Positions 53,879 to 61,416 are shown, numbered from the stretch's first letter. The stretch is DNA of 61,416 nucleotides from Hominisplanchenecus faecis (GCF_020687205.1 NZ_JAJEQE010000015.1:1-61416); one strand, 5' to 3'. The notes: generated by a model from the sequence alone, not told the origin. Made by a program: numbers and translations.

Positions 53879-54883
53879 TCATTTCGTTTCTTCTTTTTCA
53901 ATTCCAAGGTGCTGATACGTAAGATCTGTGACCACTCTTCCCCTCGGTGTACGCATGATAAACCCGTTTTTGATCAGAAACGGCTCATAAACTTCTTCGA
54001 TCGTTCCGGCATCCTCACCGATTGCCGCTGCCAGGGTATCCAGCCCGACCGGACGGCCCATAAATTTCTCTGTCATCGTATAGAGGATCCGGCGGTCCGT
54101 CTGATCAAGTCCACAGGAATCCACCTCCAGAAGATCCAGGGCGAAGGATGCCACTTCTCCTGTGATCTTTCCATCGTAACGCACCTGTGCAAAATCGCGG
54201 ACACGTTTCAAAAGACGGTTTGCAAGCCTTGGCGTTCCCCTGGAACGTTTGGCAAGCTCGGCGGCTCCCTGCGGATCGATCTCCACATTCAGTACATCCG
54301 CCGACCGCATGATGATCGTCTGCAGCTCTTTTTCTGTATAAAATTCCAGGTGATGTACCACTCCGAAACGATCCCGCAAAGGTGCCGTCAGAAGGCCTGC
54401 CCTTGTCGTTGCCCCGACCAGTGTAAATTTCGGCAGATCCAGGCGGATCGATCTGGCGGAAGCTCCTTTTCCGATCACAATGTCGATCGCATAGTCTTCC
54501 ATGGCCGGATAGAGTACCTCCTCCACCTGACGGTTCAGACGGTGGATCTCATCTACGAAAAGCACATCGCCCTCCTGCAGATTATTAAGGATTGCCGCCA
54601 TCTCCCCCGGTTTTTCGATCGCCGGTCCCGAGGTGATCTTGATATTTACCCCCATCTCATTGGCAATGATACCGGCAAGCGTCGTCTTTCCAAGTCCCGG
54701 AGGTCCATAGAAAAGGACATGATCCAGCGTATCGCCTCTCTGCTTCGCCGCTTCGATATAAACTTTTAAATTTTCTTTTGCTTTTTCCTGTCCAATATAC
54801 TGTTCTAATGTCTGCGGTCGCAGATTTTTTTCAGAAGATATATCTTCCTCCAGAATATCCGTTGTGATAATTCGCTTTGCCAT
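53879..54883 (-). CDS. ruvB: Holliday junction branch migration ATPase RuvB
   Basis: 334 aa AAA+ ATPase. Walker A is [13 protein letters not shown] (near residue 60), Walker B is [10 protein letters not shown], sensor 1 is [11 protein letters not shown], and the arginine-finger/winged helix end is conserved ([38 protein letters not shown]). It drives branch migration with RuvA. The ruvA gene lies upstream with repeat copy F in the 92-bp gap. RuvC is absent, as is usual in Firmicutes. Confidence 0.96.
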   Translation of the reverse strand: MAKRIITTDILEEDISSEKNLRPQTLEQYIGQEKAKENLKVYIEAAKQRGDTLDHVLFYGPPGLGKTTLAGIIANEMGVNIKITSGPAIEKPGEMAAILNNLQEGDVLFVDEIHRLNRQVEEVLYPAMEDYAIDIVIGKGASARSIRLDLPKFTLVGATTRAGLLTAPLRDRFGVVHHLEFYTEKELQTIIMRSADVLNVEIDPQGAAELAKRSRGTPRLANRLLKRVRDFAQVRYDGKITGEVASFALDLLEVDSCGLDQTDRRILYTMTEKFMGRPVGLDTLAAAIGEDAGTIEEVYEPFLIKNGFIMRTPRGRVVTDLTYQHLGIEKEETK

Positions 54884-54925
54884 TTTTTTCCTCTTTTTAT
54901 TTATTCTAAGATCTTAAAGTCAGAA

Positions 54926-54963
54926 GATGCCCTGCGATTTCAGACTTTTAACCCCGGCATCAT
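54926..54963. repeat. Intergenic repeat, copy F (short)
   Basis: 38-bp unit GATGCCCTGCGATTTC ... CTTTTAACCCCGGCATC between ruvA and ruvB. It retains the terminal sequences of the repeat family without the central hairpin. Confidence 0.55.
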
Positions 54964-54975
54964 TCCAATTTCAGA

Positions 54976-55578
54976 TCAGATCATTCTTTTCAGTGCTGCT
55001 TTCAGTATTGCCTCGGTGTCCATATCATCTCCCGGCTCCACCTTCTGCACGGCACGCAGAGCATCCGCCGGACTGTAGCCGAGAGCTGTCAGGGCTTCCA
55101 CTGCTTCTCCTCTTGCATCCGGAAGCGTCTCTTCTGCTTCCTGTTCATGCAGAAGCTTCTTCTCAAATACATCCTCCAGATCCAGCTTGTCTTTCAGTTC
55201 CAGGATCATTTTTTTCGCCGTCTTCACACCGATCCCCGGTGCTTTGGCGATGGTTTTTGCATCTTCCGACAAAACGGCAAATCTCAAATCATCTGCTGAA
55301 AATGCAGTCAGGATCCCAAGTGCCGCCTTCGGTCCGATCCCGCTGACACCAAGCAGCAGTGAAAAAACTTCCAGATCATCCTTGTGCTGAAATCCATAGA
55401 GCTGCATCGCATCCTCTTTTACGTGAAAATAAGTGTGAAGCTTCACCTGACTGCTCATTTTCGTCAGCTGCTCCGACTCTCTTCCCGATATATAAATACG
55501 ATATCCGATTCCATGGACATCCAAAATCACACTTCCCGGAAGTGTCTCCACAAGTTCCCCTTTGATATACGCGATCAT
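54976..55578 (-). CDS. ruvA: Holliday junction DNA helicase RuvA
   Basis: 200 aa from ATG 55578 (GAGGGG upstream). It has the OB-fold IAYIKGELVETLPGSVILDVHGIGYRI, FHVKEDAMQLYGF and two helix-hairpin-helix motifs (LGVSGIGPKAALGIL and KAPGIGVKTAKKMILELKDKL), with a flexible linker and a C-terminal domain III (EALTALGYSPADALRAVQKV) that contacts RuvB. It follows the cobC-like gene by 38 bp in the cobalamin operon. Confidence 0.95.
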   Translation of the reverse strand: MIAYIKGELVETLPGSVILDVHGIGYRIYISGRESEQLTKMSSQVKLHTYFHVKEDAMQLYGFQHKDDLEVFSLLLGVSGIGPKAALGILTAFSADDLRFAVLSEDAKTIAKAPGIGVKTAKKMILELKDKLDLEDVFEKKLLHEQEAEETLPDARGEAVEALTALGYSPADALRAVQKVEPGDDMDTEAILKAALKRMI

Positions 55579-55616
55579 ATTTTCCCCTCTGTTGTTCTGT
55601 TTTATATTCCAAACCG

Positions 55617-56216
55617 TTACGTGATTTTTTCCAGAACGGTTAATCTCTGTCTTTTTTTCCATGTCTCATCTGATATATACAGATGATATCCCATCGCATT
55701 TCCAACCTGCCAGTCATAAAATGCCTTTTTTTCTTCCGCCAGTGCTTCCAGAATACTCATAATTGTTCCGCCATGGACGACGATCGCCGCAGAATATTTC
55801 TTTTGCTCCAAAAGTTCCGCCACAATCGTTTTAAAAGCTTCCACACAGCGTTTCCGGAAATGGCTCTGCTCTTCGCCCGCCGGAAACGGCAGTGTCCCGT
55901 TGCTGTCAAGCCATCTTTGATAATCCGCATCACCGGATAATTCCTGAAAATTTTTGTTTTCATATCTGCCGAAATCGCATTCCCGCAGATCTGAAACCAC
56001 AGAAATAGACTGCTTTGGAAACAGGATCTTCGCACTTTCCCTGCACCGCAGCATCGGACTTACAAAAAGTGCCTCCACTGCCGGATACTTTTTCGCATCT
56101 GCCATCTGCATAAGACTTTGCTTTCCTTCTTCGCAGAGCGGTTCGTCCGTTGTCCCGATATATCGCCCTTCCAGATTTCCTTTTGTTTTTCCGTGTCGTA
56201 TCAGATAAATATCCAT
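55617..56216 (-). CDS. cobC: Histidine phosphatase, probable alpha-ribazole phosphatase (CobC-type)
   Basis: 199 aa from ATG 56216 (AGGGAA upstream). RHG motif IYLIRHGKTKGNLEGRYIG near residue 8, catalytic acid LRECDFGRYENK and second His in IVVHGGTIMSIL show a phosphoglycerate-mutase-type histidine phosphatase. Among cobS, cobU and cobT genes it most likely removes the phosphate of alpha-ribazole 5'-phosphate or adenosylcobalamin phosphate. It has no signal peptide. Confidence 0.85.
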   Translation of the reverse strand: MDIYLIRHGKTKGNLEGRYIGTTDEPLCEEGKQSLMQMADAKKYPAVEALFVSPMLRCRESAKILFPKQSISVVSDLRECDFGRYENKNFQELSGDADYQRWLDSNGTLPFPAGEEQSHFRKRCVEAFKTIVAELLEQKKYSAAIVVHGGTIMSILEALAEEKKAFYDWQVGNAMGYHLYISDETWKKRQRLTVLEKIT

Positions 56217-56326
56217 ATTATATCGTTCCCTTTTTTTGTTTGCTGTCCACTGCTCACAGTGATGCACACCATGCATCGCAATGCCCGGTTCTTCTGTGCA
56301 CCTCTGCCATCCACCAGGATGCTGCA

Positions 56327-56707
56327 TCATTTGATTTTTGTTCCGATACCGCAGACTACACGATACACTGCATCTGCCCAAGAAGCAATCTCCGTGCAGA
56401 CACGCCCGGTTGTCTCCCGGTAGTTCCGGTCAAACACATCCATCGGAACCACGCCGTATCCGAGTTCGTTGCTGATCAGGACAAGATCCGGATTCTTCAT
56501 CCACAGCTGTTCTGCCAGATCCTGCACACTCATTTCCTGCTCCAACATTCTTCGGATATACTCATGGAAATGAAACAGCACTTTTGCATGGTAAATATCC
56601 GAAAAAGCACAGCTTGTGCCATCCGTAAAATCTTCTCTTTTCTCGTTCAGAAGTTTCTCTGCAAACGCCTTTTTCCCCTGAAACGTTCCTCCTACGATCA
56701 ATATCAT
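56327..56707 (-). CDS. Short CobU-like protein
   Basis: 126 aa from ATG 56707 (GGAG upstream), shorter than standard CobU (about 180 aa). It has the P-loop-like IVGGTFQGKKAFAEKL and the C-terminal block LISNELGYGVVPMDVFDRNYRETTGRVCTEIA, ending GIGTKIK, close to E. coli CobU (VTNEVGMGIVP, GIGVKIK). The middle, including the guanylylation histidine region (YIAT...RIxxH), is missing. It lies between the cobC-like and cobS genes. It is probably co-transcribed with the full-length CobU gene at 57614-58126, which in turn lacks the canonical C-terminal block. Confidence 0.75.
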   Translation of the reverse strand: MILIVGGTFQGKKAFAEKLLNEKREDFTDGTSCAFSDIYHAKVLFHFHEYIRRMLEQEMSVQDLAEQLWMKNPDLVLISNELGYGVVPMDVFDRNYRETTGRVCTEIASWADAVYRVVCGIGTKIK

Positions 56708-56791
56708 ATATGATATCTCCATTTCTCATATGATTTTTATCTTTTGACATCCTTATCGCAAGATACACAGTCGACCTTGTATGACAAGCTC

Positions 56792-57559
56792 TTAACGTAA
56801 AACAATACGAAGTCCGATCACGCAGACTGCCATAAACAGTTCGCAGTTCTGAAGGAAGAATCCTGCCAGATCGCCGGTGATCCCGCCAAATTTTTCATAA
56901 GATAAATGGCGGTACCAGAAAAATACCAGCAATGCCCCGATCAGCTCTGCCGTTCCGTACAGTGGATCCAGATACAGCAAAAGTCCGGCACATACGATCA
57001 GATAACAGATCATCACGATCCGCACTCTGCTCTTTAATGCCATGTCTGAAAACGTCGCTGCAAGCCCTGTATTTTTCGCCATACGGAAAGATACCAGTGA
57101 AAGTCCGCTCAATGTCCTGGAAATGACAAAACCGATTGCCAGAAGTCCTATTGTATGGGCATCTGCCTCGGAATAAATCCCGAAATCCAGAACAAACCAG
57201 CAGATCCCTATGATAATCGCAAATGCTCCGGCATGCGAATCTTTCAAGATCTCAAGCTTTTCTTCTTTTGTTTTATAAGAACTGAGTGCATCTGCTGTAT
57301 CCAGAAGACCATCCAAATGGATCCCTCCGGTAATCAAAACCGGGATCAGGATCAGAACTGCTGTAAAAAGCAGACTTCCAGAGAGCTTCGCTCCGACAAG
57401 CATATTCCACAGAAGCGTTGCCGCTCCGATCACAGCCCCGACTGCCGGAAAAAAGCAGATACAGTACTGCATACTTTCTTTTGTCCATTCCACCTGCGGC
57501 ATTGGGATCTTCGAATACATCGAAAAAGCAACGCACAAACTTCTTCCTATATTTTTCAT
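56792..57559 (-). CDS. cobS: Adenosylcobinamide-GDP ribazoletransferase
   Basis: 255 aa integral membrane protein. The family motifs SMYSKIPMPQVEWTK near the N-terminus and GGIHLDGLLDTADALSSYKTKEEKLEILKDSHAGAFA near residue 80 (metal-binding Asp residues) are intact. It joins adenosylcobinamide-GDP and alpha-ribazole (or its phosphate) to form adenosylcobalamin. It follows the CobU gene by 54 bp. Confidence 0.94.
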   Translation of the reverse strand: MKNIGRSLCVAFSMYSKIPMPQVEWTKESMQYCICFFPAVGAVIGAATLLWNMLVGAKLSGSLLFTAVLILIPVLITGGIHLDGLLDTADALSSYKTKEEKLEILKDSHAGAFAIIIGICWFVLDFGIYSEADAHTIGLLAIGFVISRTLSGLSLVSFRMAKNTGLAATFSDMALKSRVRIVMICYLIVCAGLLLYLDPLYGTAELIGALLVFFWYRHLSYEKFGGITGDLAGFFLQNCELFMAVCVIGLRIVLR

Positions 57560-57613
57560 GCCATTCTCTTCTTTCCTGCTGCCAGAAACAGCAGCTGTGA
57601 TATCAAAATTTTT

Positions 57614-58126
57614 TTACTTTATCCGAAGCGGGATACCGTAGACTACTTCATAGCAGACATCGGAAATTTCCGCCAGATATGCATTGATCCTTCCGAGCAG
57701 CCTCTGATAATTTTCCGTCTCTTTATCATAGACCATACCATCTGAAAAAATCTCATTCGTGACAACGCAGACATCTGCCGCCTGCTCTTTCAGATGTAAA
57801 ATCCCATCACAGATTGCCTCATAAGCGTGTTCTTTTGCCCCTTCCGGCGAAAAAACTTCATTTGCCGCCAGATTGGACATACATTCCAGGAGCACCGCCG
57901 TGTCCTTTGGAATCCTGACATGGACAAGATCCGTCGGACATTCCAAGGTATCAAAATGCTTCTCTTTTCGCATTTTTCTGTGGCGTTTCACACGCTGTCT
58001 GCTCTCTTCATCAAAACAGACCATCGTCGCAATATAGAGCCTGTTTTTCTCCGGAAATTTCAGGATCTGTTCTTCCGCAAAGGCAGATTTCCCGCTGCCG
58101 CTGCCGCCTGTCACCGTAACAAACAT
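57614..58126 (-). CDS. cobU: Adenosylcobinamide kinase / guanylyltransferase
   Basis: 170 aa from ATG 58126 (AGGAGGG upstream). The P-loop GGSGSGKSAFAEE and LYIATMVCFDEESRQRVKRHRKMR (with the guanylyl-accepting His region) match CobU, as does DTAVLLECMSNLAANEVF. The C-terminal block that in CobU reads VTNEVGMGIVP is here TNEIFSDGMVYDKETENY, a clear departure. It is next to cobT (13 bp). It phosphorylates adenosylcobinamide and activates it with GTP. See the short paralog at 56327. Confidence 0.9.
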   Translation of the reverse strand: MFVTVTGGSGSGKSAFAEEQILKFPEKNRLYIATMVCFDEESRQRVKRHRKMRKEKHFDTLECPTDLVHVRIPKDTAVLLECMSNLAANEVFSPEGAKEHAYEAICDGILHLKEQAADVCVVTNEIFSDGMVYDKETENYQRLLGRINAYLAEISDVCYEVVYGIPLRIK

Positions 58127-58139
58127 CGCATCCCCCTCC

Positions 58140-59189
58140 TCAGACCAAGTGCTCATACTGCTCAATGCTTGCCTCTTCAAAGGTACTCATGCTGTTATAA
58201 ACCACACAGGCAAGATCAAGGATTGGAAACAGTGTCAGGGCTCCGGTCCCCTCTCCAAGATGCATCTCACAGTCCAGCATGGCATCTAATCCCAGTTTCG
58301 ATAGAATCATCTGTGCCGCCGGTTCTTTTGACAGATGAGAAGCAATCATATAATTTACGCAGTTCGGGCAGATTACATACGCTGCCAATGCTGCAGCTTC
58401 AGAAATGATCCCATCGATCACAACCGGAATCCCCTCTGCCGCACCGCCGAGGAACAGACCTGCCATCCCGGCAAGGTCAAATCCTCCGACTTTTGCAAGC
58501 ACATCGATGCCGTCCGCCGGATCCGGCTGATTTACCTGGATTGCCTGATGGATCGCAGATATCTTCTTTGTCAGCCCGGAAGTAGAAAGCCCTGCACCTC
58601 TTCCTGTTACCGCCTCAACCGGAATCCCCAGAAAAACGGCTGCCAGAGCACTGCTGGTGGTGGTATTTCCAATCCCCATCTCTCCGGTTGCAAGGATCTG
58701 ATAACCTTTTTCCTTTAATTCCCGAACAATGCGGATGCCAGTCTCGATTGCCTGCACTGCTTCCTGCCTGGTCATCGCCGGACCTTTTGCCATATTTTTC
58801 GTGCCATACGCCACTTTTTCATTTCGAAGAGAAGTGTCTCTTGCGATCCCGATATCGACCGGGAAGATATCCGCTCCGGTCGATCGGCACATAATGCTGG
58901 AAGTTGCCTTGCCAGACAGCATATTTTCTGAAACAATCGCTGTCACTTCCTGCCCGGACTGCGTGACTCCCTCTTCTACCACACCATTATCTGCACACAT
59001 CACAACCAGTGCCTTTTTATCCAGATGAATCCTTTCATTTCCGGTCATCCCGGCGATTCGCACCAGAGCATCCTCCAGTTTGCCAAGACTGTGCAGCGGC
59101 TTTGCGATCGAATCCCAGTGCTGCCTGCACCGCTCCATCGCTTCCTGTGATGGTTTCTTGATTTTCTCTAATGTCTCTTCCAGAATCAT
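58140..59189 (-). CDS. cobT: Nicotinate-nucleotide--dimethylbenzimidazole phosphoribosyltransferase
   Basis: 349 aa CobT, activating the lower-ligand base to alpha-ribazole 5'-phosphate. Family blocks: HSLGKLEDALVRIAGMTG, VVMCADNGVVEEGVTQSGQEVT, GEMGIGNTTTSSALAAVFLG (phosphate site), and FDLAGMAGLFLGGAAEGIPVVIDGIISEAAALAA. The final HLGEGTGALTLFPIL carries the catalytic Glu. First gene of cobT-cobU-cobS-short cobU-cobC-ruvAB. Its leader has stable hairpins but no recognisable cobalamin riboswitch. Confidence 0.95.
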   Translation of the reverse strand: MILEETLEKIKKPSQEAMERCRQHWDSIAKPLHSLGKLEDALVRIAGMTGNERIHLDKKALVVMCADNGVVEEGVTQSGQEVTAIVSENMLSGKATSSIMCRSTGADIFPVDIGIARDTSLRNEKVAYGTKNMAKGPAMTRQEAVQAIETGIRIVRELKEKGYQILATGEMGIGNTTTSSALAAVFLGIPVEAVTGRGAGLSTSGLTKKISAIHQAIQVNQPDPADGIDVLAKVGGFDLAGMAGLFLGGAAEGIPVVIDGIISEAAALAAYVICPNCVNYMIASHLSKEPAAQMILSKLGLDAMLDCEMHLGEGTGALTLFPILDLACVVYNSMSTFEEASIEQYEHLV

Positions 59190-59234
59190 GATCGTCCTCT
59201 ATTCTTCTATTTCCTGTAAATTATTTTGCTTTGT

Positions 59235-59350
59235 TTCAAGTCGAACGCATGTGAGACTTGGTGCGTGATTCTGGTCAGCGAAAACTGACATATTCTTCTC
59301 AGAATCACTGCACATTCTACACTTCGTTCCGGTCGGCACAAAACGAGTGT
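59235..59350. repeat. AACGCATG-family structured element, copy I (cobT leader)
   Basis: Starts TTTCAAGTCGAACGCATG (as in the element at 32839). Hairpins in order on the plus strand: CAAGTC / GACTTG (59238-59260); GTGCGTGATTCTG / CAGAATCACTGCAC (59261-59313) with an inner GTCAG / CTGAC; ACACTTCGTT / AACGAGTGT (59319-59350). It is in the 5' leader of the cobT operon on the minus strand. Confidence 0.55.
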
Positions 59351-59366
59351 CACCGATATCCAATTC

Positions 59367-59395
59367 ATTATAACAGGAAAAAAACGGCTTCGCAA
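59367..59395 (-). promoter_or_regulatory. Promoter of the cobT operon
   Basis: Minus strand TTGCGA (59390-59395), 17-bp spacer, perfect TATAAT (59367-59372), 178 bp before the start codon. Confidence 0.68.
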
Positions 59396-59450
59396 CAAAA
59401 AACAGCAGTCAGTTCGAAAATATGTTCTCTTCGTCTGACCGCTGTCTTTT

Positions 59451-60878
59451 TTACAATAAAGATAATGCAAGGGAAAGTTCTTCGTTGTAACGCGTGGTAT
59501 ACGCCGGATATGTTTTTTTGCGGTATGCATACAGTTTCTGTAAAAACTGCTCGTCCGTCGTACTGTTTTTGATTCCGGCCGCTTTGACTGCTCCTGCTGC
59601 CGTCCACTGACCGTGCTGGATGGAATAGCTAAATACTGCTCCTTTTACAATATCCGGTCTTGCATCCATATTGATATTAAATTTGCTCTGCAGATATCCT
59701 GCCGTCACATCATAATATTCACGCTTTGCATAAGCATCCTGATAAGAAGCAAAGCCTTTCGGCGATTTGTTGTAGATCGTTCTCCATGCCGCATAGAATT
59801 TCGTATTTCCCTTCAGCAGTGATTTCTGACTGTCAGTGTATGCCGCATATTTTTTAAATTCTGCAAAAAATGTCGGATTGCTCTCATAACAATATTTCAC
59901 AAATGGAAGCAGTGAATAGCGATAGTCAAACTGATATTTGCCACAGGCATTGCCATTGTCTCCACCAACCTGTGCATAGGCTGCCGTTCCTGACTCAAAC
60001 GTCGTAAAAAACAACATCTTGTCTGTGATATTATCATCCCTGTCCTGAATGTTTGCTGTACACCTTCCATTCAGGTCAATGTTATAGACAACGCCGTCAA
60101 TCGTGACTGCCTTGTTTTTCTGCATGACACCTTTGGCATTGAAATAATATGTAACACGGTCAACAGAAAGCAGACCAACTGCTGCAGCAGAACCATTGTC
60201 CGGATCCAGATAATATTTCTTTCCTTTCGAATCAAGCCAGCCGCTCTGCAAACCTCCGTCTTTTGCAAAATAATAACGTTTTCCGTCAATCACCTGCCAT
60301 CCGGTCACACGGTAATATTTTTCACCGGTATAGTAGGTTTTACCGATCCAGTGAAACCAGCCCTGAAGACAGATTCCTGTATTTTTCTGAAAAAAGTAAT
60401 ACTGCTTGTTGATATATCTCCAGCCTGTCAGCATATAACCTTTCTTTTTTCTGAAATAATAGCGATATCCCTCGATCCTTCTCCAGCCGGTCGCTCTCGC
60501 ACCATTTTTCTTCGGATCCAGATAATACTTCCGTTTTCCGAGCTGGATCCAGCCAAGCTGCTTTTCACCTTCCGGGGTATAGTAATAATATTTTTTGTTG
60601 ATCTTATACCAGCCACCCTTGAAGTTCTGGATCCACTTTCCGTCCTCACCTACGAAATACTCTCCGATCCACTGATTTTTCACAAGGGAACCGTCCGAAC
60701 CGGCATAATAATCGCCAACCCACTTGTTCCTGACTAATTTGCTGCCTCTGTATGCATACCAGACACCATCAACATCCTTCCAGACTGCCTTTCTTGCAGC
60801 CTCTGCCCTCTGCGGCATACAAAGCATCGCAAACATCACTGCGAATACAGCCAACATGATTTTTCTTTTTCTCTTCAT
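59451..60878 (-). CDS. Secreted cell-wall-binding protein with lysozyme-like C-terminal domain
   Basis: 475 aa. Signal peptide KRKIMLAVFAVMFAMLCMPQRAEA, then about ten aromatic/Gly cell-wall-binding repeats (KNQWIGEYFVGEDGKW, GWYKINKKYYYYTPEGE, GWFHWIGKTYYTGEKYYR, GWQVIDGKRYYFAKDGG) to about residue 280. The C-terminal 190 residues start TFESGTAAYAQVGGDNGNACGKYQFDYRY; the Glu followed by GKYQ resembles the catalytic Glu and Gly-x-x-Gln of lysozyme-superfamily lytic enzymes. Peptidoglycan glycosidase activity is therefore inferred, not certain. It has a perfect promoter and a good RBS. Confidence 0.82.
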   Translation of the reverse strand: MKRKRKIMLAVFAVMFAMLCMPQRAEAARKAVWKDVDGVWYAYRGSKLVRNKWVGDYYAGSDGSLVKNQWIGEYFVGEDGKWIQNFKGGWYKINKKYYYYTPEGEKQLGWIQLGKRKYYLDPKKNGARATGWRRIEGYRYYFRKKKGYMLTGWRYINKQYYFFQKNTGICLQGWFHWIGKTYYTGEKYYRVTGWQVIDGKRYYFAKDGGLQSGWLDSKGKKYYLDPDNGSAAAVGLLSVDRVTYYFNAKGVMQKNKAVTIDGVVYNIDLNGRCTANIQDRDDNITDKMLFFTTFESGTAAYAQVGGDNGNACGKYQFDYRYSLLPFVKYCYESNPTFFAEFKKYAAYTDSQKSLLKGNTKFYAAWRTIYNKSPKGFASYQDAYAKREYYDVTAGYLQSKFNINMDARPDIVKGAVFSYSIQHGQWTAAGAVKAAGIKNSTTDEQFLQKLYAYRKKTYPAYTTRYNEELSLALSLL

Positions 60879-60964
60879 TATTTATCCTTTCCCCCACACT
60901 TGTCAAAACCGATCTGTAACTAAATATCAAATTATTTGTTACAAATCTGTTACATTTCATCGCC

Positions 60965-60993
60965 ATTATAGACGAATTTCCTGTATTTGTCAA
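60965..60993 (-). promoter_or_regulatory. Promoter of the cell-wall-binding lysin gene
   Basis: Minus strand TTGACA (60988-60993), 17-bp spacer, TATAAT (60965-60970). Both boxes are perfect matches; 87 bp before the ATG. Confidence 0.88.
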
Positions 60994-61067
60994 ATGGATT
61001 CCCATAAAAATACAACCTGTACCTGTGGGGAAAATGAAAATGTATGAAAGAAAGTTCTGCCTTACTT

Positions 61068-61262
61068 TCATTTTATATGTTTTTCAAGCCACCAGATCAA
61101 AATCCCGACATACGGAATCTTCGGATCATCCATCGCCTGAATCTTTTCTAACCTTCGTTTGCAATACAAAGATATATCACCATTTCCACATCTTTTTTTC
61201 ACATCAAAAATCAGACTTTCCAGCACTTGTTTTCTGTTTTCTTGAAATGATGAATTTGCTCC
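61068..61262 (-). pseudogene. 3' remnant of a gene cut by an IS200/IS605-type element
   Basis: An open frame of 64 codons ends with TGA at 61068-61070 and has no start codon with an RBS. It encodes SLYCKRRLEKIQAM, DDPKIPYVG, then ILIWWLEKHIK, which reads like a well-formed helical protein end. Its upstream side abuts the transposon right end at 61264. I do not recognise the family. Either the insertion removed the 5' part or this is the tail of an older decayed gene. Confidence 0.5.
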
Positions 61263-61263
61263 A

Positions 61264-61375
61264 GTGAACTACCCATTGTCTAAAGCCAATGGGCTTCCTG
61301 CTTCGCAGACCTCGTAACCTACTATCTCCACAGGCGTTAATTCGGGCAGTCCCTGCCCTATATTGTTATTTTTAT
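61264..61375 (-). ncRNA. IS200/IS605 right end with TnpB guide-RNA (omega/reRNA) scaffold
   Basis: On the minus strand, after the TnpB stop, come GGGCAG/CTGCCC, GGTTACGAGG, TGCGAAGCAGGAAGCCC, the hairpin CCCATTG...CAATGGG, and the terminal GTAGTTCAC (61264-61272). The GAAGCCC-hairpin-GGGTAGTTCAC ending is the hallmark of IS200/IS605 right ends that carry TnpB and its guide RNA. The guide would be read from the sequence next to 61264 outside the element. Confidence 0.8.
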
Positions 61376-61416
61376 GCTATTCGTCTTAATCCTTCTTCCA
61401 GTATATTTTTTGCTGC
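61372..61416 (-). mobile_element. tnpB: C-terminal end of TnpB (IS200/IS605 family), partial
   Basis: The last 14 codons before a TAA (61372-61374) encode AAKNILEEGLRRIA. This A.NIL.EGLR tail is typical of TnpB, the RNA-guided nuclease of IS200/IS605 and IS607 elements. The rest lies beyond the right edge of the window. The position directly before the guide-RNA scaffold supports the call. Confidence 0.8.

Larger units (their letters stand above)
59190..59450. other. Leader region of cobT
   Basis: 261 bp without a gene. It contains the cobT promoter (59367-59395) and three stable hairpins (59238-59350). Confidence 0.55.

Noticed and set aside
59190-59400. Cobalamin riboswitch before cobT
   Set aside because: The leader is structured, but I find no B12 box (AGYCAGGAGACC-like) or other conserved riboswitch blocks on the minus strand. 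Only hairpins shared with another intergenic element are seen.
59451-60878. Prophage endolysin
   Set aside because: No holin, tail or other phage genes are near. The protein has a signal peptide and its own promoter, fitting a chromosomal surface enzyme.
61025-61267. Plus-strand 80-aa open frame
   Set aside because: No RBS and low-complexity composition. It is antisense to the gene remnant at 61068-61262.

Overview
The window looks like a chromosomal segment of a spore-forming, anaerobic gut member of the Lachnospiraceae (Blautia / Dorea / Ruminococcus torques type). This is inferred from a complete rnfCDGEAB operon, an Nfn-type transhydrogenase pair, a hexameric glutamate dehydrogenase, a YtfJ sporulation protein, secreted proteins with YYF/GW cell-wall-binding repeats, strong AGGAGG ribosome binding sites and moderate GC. 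There is no rRNA, CRISPR array or prophage. One tRNA-Gly is present. Most genes lie on the minus strand, in long operons with 4-13 bp overlaps.

Layout. 1-8.3 kb: two HAD phosphatases, a DUF218 protein, AzlCD amino-acid exporter, an acidic membrane-anchored protein, GlnRS, a GT2 glycosyltransferase and MutY. 8.4-12 kb: cell-wall functions (L,D-transpeptidase, amidase with SPOR-like end, cell-wall-binding repeat protein). 12-17 kb: Rnf complex. 17-25.6 kb: a CmpB-like membrane protein, a YprB-like exonuclease, and an operon P-type ATPase - FAD oxidoreductase - cmk - ispH - rpsA. 25.9-31.5 kb: gdhA, a polyferredoxin, lrgAB, tRNA-Gly and citrate synthase. 31.3-37.6 kb: an SPFH/ribbon-helix-helix operon, leuCD and nfnAB. 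37.7-47.9 kb: FtsK/SpoIIIE, UppP, an orphan LytTR regulator, YtfJ/DUF2953, GNAT, M28 peptidase and Nudix. 48-59.2 kb: a SEDS/class B PBP pair, U32 peptidase, ZapA, RuvAB, and cobalamin nucleotide-loop assembly genes. 59.4-61.4 kb: a second cell-wall-binding protein with a lysozyme-like end, and the right end of an IS200/IS605-type element (TnpB tail plus guide-RNA scaffold) abutting a truncated gene.

Metabolic link: Rnf exchanges electrons between ferredoxin and NAD while moving ions, Nfn makes NADPH from ferredoxin plus NADH, and GDH and biosynthesis consume NADPH. The ferredoxin, citrate synthase and leuCD genes fit the same anaerobic economy.

Most unusual content. (1) A dispersed family of intergenic elements with ends resembling GATGCCAGGGTCAAAAG and, in four copies, a hairpin whose paired bases covary. 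(2) A perfect 24-bp palindrome over the -10 box of the SPFH/RHH operon, a likely operator for the operon's own small DNA-binding protein. (3) Two CobU-type proteins that appear to have kept complementary conserved motifs. (4) A LytTR regulator whose receiver has Asn in place of the phospho-acceptor Asp. (5) A multi-branched structured element between two terminators at 33.0-33.16 kb. (6) The transposon-truncated gene at the right edge.
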